From Calycina herbarum (taxonomy: Eukaryota > Ascomycota > Leotiomycetes > Helotiales > Pezizellaceae), in NCBI GenBank assembly GCA_001414485.1, contig LLEY01000221.1:21708-85707 (forward strand): a stretch of DNA of 64,000 bases, written 5' to 3'. The position numbers and the translations under genes were made by a program. Below, piece by piece: positions 57,101-64,000 of this stretch (within the stretch, counting starts at the first letter, position 1; each line of letters starts with the position of its first letter). Below the pieces are notes generated by a model that did not search any database, was not told the origin of the DNA, and was given only the letters and a program-made list of their open reading frames with translations.

Positions 57101-58030
57101 TAGTATCCGTACATGCAATTCTATTCGAACGCACTTCCATATGCCTCTTCCATAGTAGTGTCCGGTTCGTGCCGTTACATTTAGCTAATTTTACATCGAA
57201 AAAGACTCGAAAACGTTGGAATTCTATCTCTACATACTTTAGTACTATTTTATAAGCGATAACCTACTTAAAAGACTAAACCTAATAGTAGAAAGTATAG
57301 ATTTTATTAAGATAAAGAGATTTAATCCTGTCTTTCTTCTAAGAATAATTAATTATTGAATTAGAATATATTATTCAAGAAGATGAGTTTTGGCCTTTTT
57401 TGGTGTAAAAAAGCAGGTGTCCTAAGACTTCTGTTACTCGACTGTAATAAGTATATATAATATAATTAAATATATACTCTGCTATCTAAGTAGAGAATAT
57501 TTAGTACCAGAGTTCTAGGCCAGCATCGAGCCAATAGCTCCGAACTAAATCAATTATTTACCAATTTAACTTAATTAGATTTCGATTTTAATAAAATATA
57601 CTCAGATTTGAGTAAGAAGGTCTCTAAACTCGACTAAACTTAAACCAGTCACTACACTAACGAGCGCATAGTAGAGGGAAGGGATAACTCTACAAGTGAT
57701 AACTAGTAAACTTCTCAATCTAGATTCCTCATTTACATACCTTAACAATCAAAAATCTACTACACCTTAAGATCTAATTCTATATTCGTAACTGACTCTC
57801 AACTCAAAATTTACTCTTAACACCCACCCTTCTCCTAACTATCTCAAAAAAACAACTCATAATCATCCCCTAAGCCTTCCTTCTAATAACGATCCCGAGT
57901 TTCCGAGTTCTTCGTGTACCTACAGCCCTAGCTCTACCTAAAACCAAGACTCATAAACTGCCCCGGAGACAGAGCAGACAGACAACGAGTAGACTTCAGA
58001 AATGAATGTGAGGATCCGATATCCCTTCCC

Positions 58031-58226
58031 AGTTTGAAACCGACAGTCAAAAACGTTGCACCCAAAAGGTGGGTAAAACTGGGGCACTTTTGAGGCTCAA
58101 TTGTTTGGAAATTGGGGTTCGTGACGTGGCATGAACCTTATTATAGTAGGTGCACTCGTTTCAAGTACGGCTTTCATCGAAAAGTGAAGCAAAATCGTAC
58201 ACGTTTTTAACTGTCGGTTTCAAACT
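58031..58226. mobile_element. Palindromic MITE-like element, 196 bp
   Basis: Left end AGTTTGAAACCGACAGTCAA (58031-58050) continues AAACGT to 58056. The right end (58201-58226) is its reverse complement with one mismatch over 26 bp. The interior has no coding capacity. I do not see a convincing target-site duplication next to these ends, so the true boundary may lie a few bases away. Confidence 0.7.
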
Positions 58227-58232
58227 TAGAAG

Positions 58233-58264
58233 TGATACTTACCTTTTTCGAAAAGTAAGTATCA
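58233..58264. repeat. Short perfect hairpin
   Basis: TGATACTTAC (58233-58242) and GTAAGTATCA (58255-58264) with a 12-nt spacer that is itself partly complementary. Confidence 0.7.
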
Positions 58265-58825
58265 GATTTACTCAAAGTCAGGACTTGGAAAATTTAAGTA
58301 CTAGAGTTACTTAAAAGTTCGCTTTATATAAAAATTCATTCATCACGATCAAGTTTCATTAATATAATATGGAAACAAAGTCGCGGAGAAAAGCAAGATG
58401 TAAGATGTACAAATGGTATCATTCACCCACCTACCTATCTAAAATGTCTCATGCCTCATACCTCGCCTTGTTTTTTCTTGCTAATCAAGTTCCTTTACCC
58501 TACCTATCTCCTCCCTTCACCTACCTCTGCTAAGCTATATCTCACTTTCTTTTCGTCCCTATGAAATAGCAATCTCAAAACACACGAACGCAAAAAGGAA
58601 AAAAATGTGATCCCCATATCGCTCCCGAGGTATAATATCCTACACCTTCCAACCGCAATAACACAAAAAAGCAAGCAGCGAACAAGGTAAATGAAAAGAG
58701 ACAGACGCAGAAAGAAAGAGAGAGAAGCAGAGGCAGAGGCCTAGATATATAAACAAAAAAAACCCCCCCCAGCCTCCCGACCCCATCCGTTGCGAACCAA
58801 AAACCCACAAAAAGCCATAAATCTT

Positions 58826-60651
58826 TCAACTGAACCTTGAAGATGCAGGAGAGCGTATGCTACCTCCACACCAACAACTGGAATCGCCATCTTTCTCGAC
58901 CTGCACTACGACGTCAACGCCTTTGCTCATAAGAAAAGCCCTCGTTCTCTCCCGGACATCTTCAAGATCCGAGCCTCGACTAGCGGTAATATGCATAACC
59001 CCAAGAATCGCCTCGGTCTCTCCAGCATTCTTATCGCCTAGCCAGAATTTAGGCACAGAATAGCTGGCTACACCCCGTAAATCGCTTACGCCAGAAATCG
59101 TAGCTCGGAGATTATATTCCACCCCATCCGGTACAGTGAGTAAGAGCTTTTTGGCGGTGGATTTAATGAGGGGAATCGAGGAGAGGAAAATGAGAATTGC
59201 GATTATACAAGAGGCGATGGGATCCCATCCTGACCAGCCGTGAAAGTAGATCAGCGCGGTGGAAACCATGACCGCTGCGCTGCCCATTGTATCGGCAAGT
59301 ACGTGAAGGAAGATTCCGTGCATGTTCTCGTTGTCGTGGGAATGCCCGTGGGAATGATCGTGGGAAGTGTGATCATGGACAACTGGTTTTGGGTCGGATA
59401 GTAGAGGGGTGTGATGGTCGTGGCAGTCTCCGTGTTCGTGGGCATGTTCATGGCTATGATCGTGGGCGTGATCGTGATCATTGTGGTGATGATTATGTGC
59501 ATCGTCGTGCGAATGTGCCTTTTCGTCGGTGTGAGAATGAGAATGGTCGTGTCCGTGATCTCCGTGATCATGTCCATGGTGATGGTGCCCAAAGCATGCC
59601 ATTCCCACCAAATTGACTGCCAAACCCATTGCGCTGACAACGAAAAGTTCAGCAAGCCGCTTCGTTTCCCGTCCATCTGCTAGTCGCTCTGTTGCCTCAA
59701 TCATGATTTCGACACTAATAAGCCTGCATTTTGTCAGCATGTCTGATTTTCAACAATTCTGGCATCCATAAACACACATTAAAAATACGCCATTTCCAAA
59801 TCCAGACAAACTTTCAATCTTTCCAAACCCATATGGAAATCGTTCACTGGGAGGCCATTTACTGGCTACGGCAGCAAATAATCCGACTCCCAATGCCAGA
59901 CAATCGAAAAACATATGGATACTGTCGCTAAGTAGTCCCAATGAATCCGTGACGTATCCATAGCATGCTTGTACCATCATAAAGGCGAAATTTAAACTGA
60001 GTAGCGTTAGCGAAAATCATCCTCCAACCTTGGTATGCTTCCCCACCTCATAAAATAGAATATCCTTCTCGAATCCTTTTCTGCCATTATCGTATGTAAA
60101 AGAGGCCATCTTTGAACGTATGGAAGTACAAAGCTTGTAAATCTAGAGCGTGGATCTATTGCTTTAGGCGTACCGTGTATGTGGATATGAGAATCGTGGT
60201 GATCGTGGTCGTGGTGATCATGAGTATGTGGCATAACATCATTTGAAGGGGGTTCGTAAGAGCTCATTTGAGAAAGAGGGGAATATTCGGGCTTTTTCTC
60301 CAAGGGACCGGATAGTGGAGGTAGGCCACTACTATTTGGCGGGGTTGGTAGAGACGGTATTCGATCATGGTTGTGAGTGTGTGCAGAAGTGTTTAAAGGC
60401 CTGGAATCATGTTCGTGGTGGTGATTGAGAGATGATTCGGAGGAGGAATGCATGTGCGAATGTAAACTCCCATTCGATCGTTCCGACTTGAGGCTTTTGG
60501 GGGAACTCGAGGGAAAGGTTCGACTCGGAGAGGTCGAGTGTGAATGGGATTGGGAATGGGATTGTGAATGGGCATGCGAATGAACATGTCCATGGCCATG
60601 ATGGCTGTGGCTGGTCAATGTTGACGCTGGCAGCGCATACGAGGAAGCCAT
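58826..60651 (-). CDS. MSC2: Msc2-type CDF zinc transporter (secretory pathway)
   Basis: Three exons (60651-60047, 59996-59778, 59723-58826; introns of 50 and 54 nt) encode 573 aa. The N-terminal 170 residues are His/Ser-rich and low complexity (HSHHGHGHVHSHAHSQSHSQ). The cation-diffusion-facilitator core begins after intron 1: FAFMMVQACYGYVTDSLGLL, SDSIHMFFDCLALGVG (first HxxxD zinc site), RFPYGFGKIESLSGF, then after intron 2 EIMIEATERL. A His/Asp loop of about 100 residues follows, then GIFLHVLADTMGSAAVMVST (second HxxxD site). The C-terminus is the cytoplasmic ferredoxin-like domain. Yeast Msc2 works with Zrg17 to move zinc into the ER. Shorter than yeast Msc2, which has extra N-terminal membrane spans; an upstream exon cannot be excluded. 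Confidence 0.9.
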
Positions 60652-61240
60652 CCTGCTGCGAGGAGGATTCGCTGGGAATCTGGTGTTGGTAGAGCGATTA
60701 AGCCCTCCGGGTATCGATCTCTACTCGCATATATTCGTAGGTTGCAATTGACTTGGTATGAAGCCGAGTCGTTTGCGCCAAAATTGGATTTTTGAGTGGT
60801 GGTGAAAGGAGGGACTGAGGTCAGTTGTGGAGATGGATGGTTGGTGACGTTGATTGTCTGATCTTCCTTCTCGTGTTGATGTCCTGCGACTCTTCGTTGG
60901 TGGTACTTTTCGAGGTGAAATATCCAGAAAAAAGGGCGACGGTGAGGGGGGTGGGCAGGAATGGATGGGACGGAGGAGGAGATAGGAATTGGGAAGGTGG
61001 AGGTTGTTCTTTAGTGTTGTGTTGACCAAAAACACCAGAGAGCATTCAAATGTCTTGTCTTGGCTTGGCTTGGCTTTCTCCCCTGATTTTAGGATTTTAG
61101 AGAGCGAGTCGTAACTTGGGTGACTTTATCCCAGATGCGGCGTCACCGCCTGCCGCGGGGGACTTGGAAGAAACGAAGAAACACTGTGACTCGTCCAAAG
61201 ACCGTCCAAAGACAGGCTGACAGGGAAGGGCCGCCTCACG

Positions 61241-61278
61241 ATGCTGGTATGCTGGTATGCTGGTATGCTGGTATGCTG
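61241..61278. repeat. ATGCTGGT tandem repeat (about 4.75 copies)
   Basis: Perfect head-to-tail 8-bp units, about 480 bp upstream of the ALG1 start. Confidence 0.9.
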
Positions 61279-61514
61279 CCTAAACGGGACTGGCGGACGC
61301 CTCTCAATTGAACTCTAGGCCCAAACGGTGCCGAAGACCGAAGACGGCAGGCACACGAAGCTTAATACGGTTCATGCAGCTTCAACCGGCCGCCGGAGTC
61401 GAGCCAACGGTGTGTTGTGTGGCTTCAGAAATTCTGACGAGGCTGTCAAGCTGGTCAAGGCAAGAAGTCCAGCTTCGTCTGAACTCTTTTCGACACACGG
61501 CACTCTCCACCAAC

Positions 61515-61545
61515 CTCACACCTCACACCTCACACCTCACACATC
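61515..61545. repeat. CTCACAC simple repeat
   Basis: Four CCTCACA-type 7-bp units in the probable 5' leader of ALG1. Confidence 0.8.
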
Positions 61546-61760
61546 TCAACTTCTATTCTGACGACACCTCCACCTCCGCCTCCCCTCTGTGAAACAGCAG
61601 CGAGAACCACTTTATACTATTTCACCAAATATACCACCTGCCAACGATCCCATCAACCTTCGTCCACCTTCGTTCCAACCCAACTATCCCCAGAAACCAT
61701 GCGACGCTAAACCACACACTCCAACGGCTTCTAGCGCTGCCTTGAAGTCACGTCGGACTC

Positions 61761-63210
61761 ATGTTGGAACTCCTCTTGACGCTGGCCGTGGTGGTCTCAA
61801 CAACCCTGACTCTGGTCCTTCTGATGTTGCCCTCGAGATACATCAAGCACTCCCCGCCCAAAGCCAGATCGAATGGCTCCGATGAGCCCAAAGTCTCCGT
61901 CCAAGTGCTGGTTCTCGGGGACATTGGGCGCAGTCCACGTATGCAATATCATGCCATGAGCATTACCAAGAATGGCGGCAGAGTCGATTTAATAGGATAT
62001 CAAGGTACGAGTTTCACAATGAATTCTTGGGTGGGTGTGGCAGCAAACTGATTTTCTTCCTCCTGCAGAATCTACCCCACACCCAGGAGTGCTTCACAGC
62101 CCTAGCATCAATATCGTCCCATTATCCCCCCCACCTGCTATCCTCCGTTCGAAATCCCTTCCATTCATCCTCACGGGACCTCTGAAAGTTCTATGGCAGG
62201 TATGGACCCTGTTCTACACTCTGGGGTACTCCACCAAACCCGCCAGGTGGCTTCTGGTCCAAAACCCGCCTTCTATTCCGACCCTACTTGTCGCTATAAT
62301 AATTTGTTTCCTACGCAACACGCATCTTATAATCGACTGGCATAATTATGGCTGGACAATTCTCGCTGGAACAAGAGGGGCCAATCACCCATTTGTCAAG
62401 ATTTCCAAGTACTACGAGGCTACCCTTGGCAGATGGGCACCCACAGCCTCGTTTACCGTGACAGACGCCATGGCCAAGCAACTTCAAAACCGCCCATACA
62501 ATGTCCGCTCCCCAATATTTACTCTCCATGACAGGCCGGCCGAAATATTTCAACCGATATCTGGCAATATAACCCGACGAGCCTTCTTGGAAAGATTACC
62601 AGAAACTGCAGAGCACGCAGGGGCCATCATGACTGCCAAGACACGGCTGCTAGTAAGTAGTACCTCCTGGACACCAGACGAGGATTTCAATCTTCTCCTC
62701 GAAGCTCTGTGTGCGTATTCAGCATCTCCAAAACCCTTACCTCCTATTCTGGCAATCATCACCGGAAAAGGCCCCCAGAAACAAATGTATCTTGATCGCA
62801 TCGCGAAACTCAACGTACATTCTAAGCTCCAAAATGTATATATCTCCACCGCCTGGCTGAGTACCCAAGACTACGCCACATTACTAGCATGTGCCGATCT
62901 GGGGGTGTGTTTACATATGAGTAGCAGTGGTGTCGATCTTCCCATGAAAGTTGTCGATATGTTTGGAGCCGGTCTACCGGTTGTCGGGTATGGGGATTAC
63001 GCCAGCTGGGGAGAATTGGTCAAGGAAGGTGTTAATGGATGTGGATTTGTGACTAGTGATGATCTTGCTGCTGCTTTGCAACGGATTTTTGGGGATGAGG
63101 AGGGGAAGGAACTTAAGGTGCTGAGAGAGGGTGCTGTGGTTGAGGGGGGAAGACGATGGGATGATGAGTGGAATGGGGTTGCGGGACGGGTGCTTGGGCT
63201 TTGTGATTGA
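61761..63210 (+). CDS. ALG1: Chitobiosyldiphosphodolichol beta-1,4-mannosyltransferase (Alg1)
   Basis: Two exons (61761-62004, 62069-63210; 64-nt intron) encode 461 aa. The N-terminus [20 protein letters not shown] is a membrane anchor. [20 protein letters not shown] is the hallmark of the family, followed by [14 protein letters not shown]. Exon 2 has [33 protein letters not shown] and [15 protein letters not shown]. The GT33 acceptor end is [20 protein letters not shown], then [16 protein letters not shown]. The enzyme adds the first mannose to GlcNAc2-PP-dolichol on the cytosolic face of the ER, an essential step of N-glycosylation. Full length, intact. Divergent from MSC2. Confidence 0.96.
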
Positions 63211-64000
63211 GATACATACACTGGCTTGGGGGTATGATCATGGTGACAGGTGACAATGGCAAAATTCCCGAATGTTGCTTCCCTTTTATATATGCTACCG
63301 AGGTGTGATTGCGTAACGAGTTGAGATACCAAGTTTCGGGTAGGTGCGAGGGAGGTCTTGTTACTGTGATACGATGCGGATACCCTTTGCATTACTCTTG
63401 ATGGTAACACCCTTTTCTGCTCGTCACCAAGCCAATTTGGACTTAAAATCATCACGTGGGTAGCAAGAGTTTTTGAGATTCTTTTCTTACGGTCTCCATG
63501 ACAGATCTAAAGTGGAAGCTGGCCTCGATGCTGGAAAGGAATGTTTTCAAGGAGCAGTCCCAACCCTAAAGATCTCTGGGAGAAAAATCGCACCTTTCAC
63601 TTCGTAGAGAGGTGGTCTAGAAATAGAAGATGTGCAGGCTCGGTAGGTAAGGGTAGAAAGCGTGACTTGGAATGGCGAAAGGTATTATTGAGTCCGTTGA
63701 TTAGGAAGGAGAGAGGGGGGTTCTTGATAGAGGTTGTAGGATAGATAGGCTTTTGTTTGATGATTATATGTGGTGTGTGGTGGGTTGAGATGCCGATTGA
63801 GCGTAGATGCGCAGCGGTGATGTGATGTAGATGTAGATGTGTATTGTATCACTTGAGTTGTTGTATCTTCGGGAGATCTTTGGGATCTTGCTTGTCACGT
63901 TGGGTGTGGGGAACTTGTCTTACATAACTAGGTAGCTAGCTGGACATTGCTTTTGAGTTGCGGGTGCTGGTATTCTGAAAGTCGGGGGGGGGGGGGGGGG
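63211..64000. other. Downstream flank of ALG1, ends in G run
   Basis: No gene recognised in 790 bp. The last 17 bases (63984-64000) are all G, which may be a real homopolymer or an assembly edge. Confidence 0.5.

Larger units (their letters stand above)
55926..58825. other. AT-rich, RIP-like repeat block without genes
   Basis: 2.9 kb, mostly very AT-rich with dense TAA/TTA words, as left by repeat-induced point mutation of transposons. A GC-richer island at 56830-57180 looks like an LTR fragment with a primer-binding-like site. A 196-bp palindromic element lies at 58031-58226. No intact coding sequence. Confidence 0.6.
60652..61760. promoter_or_regulatory. Divergent upstream region of MSC2 and ALG1
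   Basis: 1.1 kb. Contains an 8-bp tandem repeat at 61241-61278 and a CACACCT repeat at about 61515-61545, both nearer ALG1. The final part is a pyrimidine-rich leader. Confidence 0.5.

Noticed and set aside
1..64000. CRISPR arrays, bacterial operons, ribosomal RNA
   Set aside because: Fungal nuclear DNA with spliced genes; no regularly spaced direct repeats or rRNA sequence seen.

Overview
The window is nuclear DNA of a filamentous ascomycete (Pezizomycotina; a Leotiomycete-like fungus is my impression, not a demonstrated assignment). The evidence is many 44-90 nt GT-AG introns with CTAAC-type branch sites, a fungal highly reducing polyketide synthase (HR-PKS), 2EXR-domain genes, fungal-only membrane families, AT-rich repeat relics and no operon structure. 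Gene models were spliced by hand; exon sums were checked to be multiples of three.

Layout. 0.4-2.1 kb: a Csn12/Thp1-type PCI protein. 2.6-5.8 kb: a DUF6536 membrane-protein gene that looks dead; a 480-bp hAT-like MITE with a perfect 8-bp target duplication sits in its coding sequence. 6.9-9.7 kb: an unnamed 866-aa protein with an HELGH zinc-peptidase-like motif split by an intron. 10.1-12.5 kb: a head-to-head pair, an epoxide hydrolase and a GlcG/HbpS-type protein. 13.9-29.4 kb: mostly housekeeping genes: a conserved fungal protein, histidinol-phosphate aminotransferase, Snu23-like splicing factor, two 2EXR proteins, diphthine synthase, a zinc-knuckle protein and AP-2 sigma.

29.9-48.2 kb is a candidate small secondary-metabolite locus. 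An NAD-dependent reductase/epimerase (-) and an FSH-family serine hydrolase (+, LovG-like fold family) are head to head. They are followed by a first carboxymuconolactone-decarboxylase (CMD)-fold protein, a complete 2668-aa HR-PKS (KS-AT-DH-cMT-ER-KR-ACP, no release domain) and a second, divergent CMD-fold protein. A broken sulfotransferase-like remnant lies inside. A plausible scheme is that the PKS builds a reduced, methylated chain, the FSH hydrolase releases it in trans, and the CMD proteins and reductase modify it. No P450, transporter or cluster regulator was found.

48.2-58.8 kb is gene-poor, with two unnamed fungal membrane proteins and an AT-rich, RIP-like block that holds an LTR-like fragment and a 196-bp palindromic element. 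58.8-63.2 kb returns to housekeeping: an Msc2-type zinc transporter and the Alg1 mannosyltransferase, head to head. The window ends in a 17-base G run.
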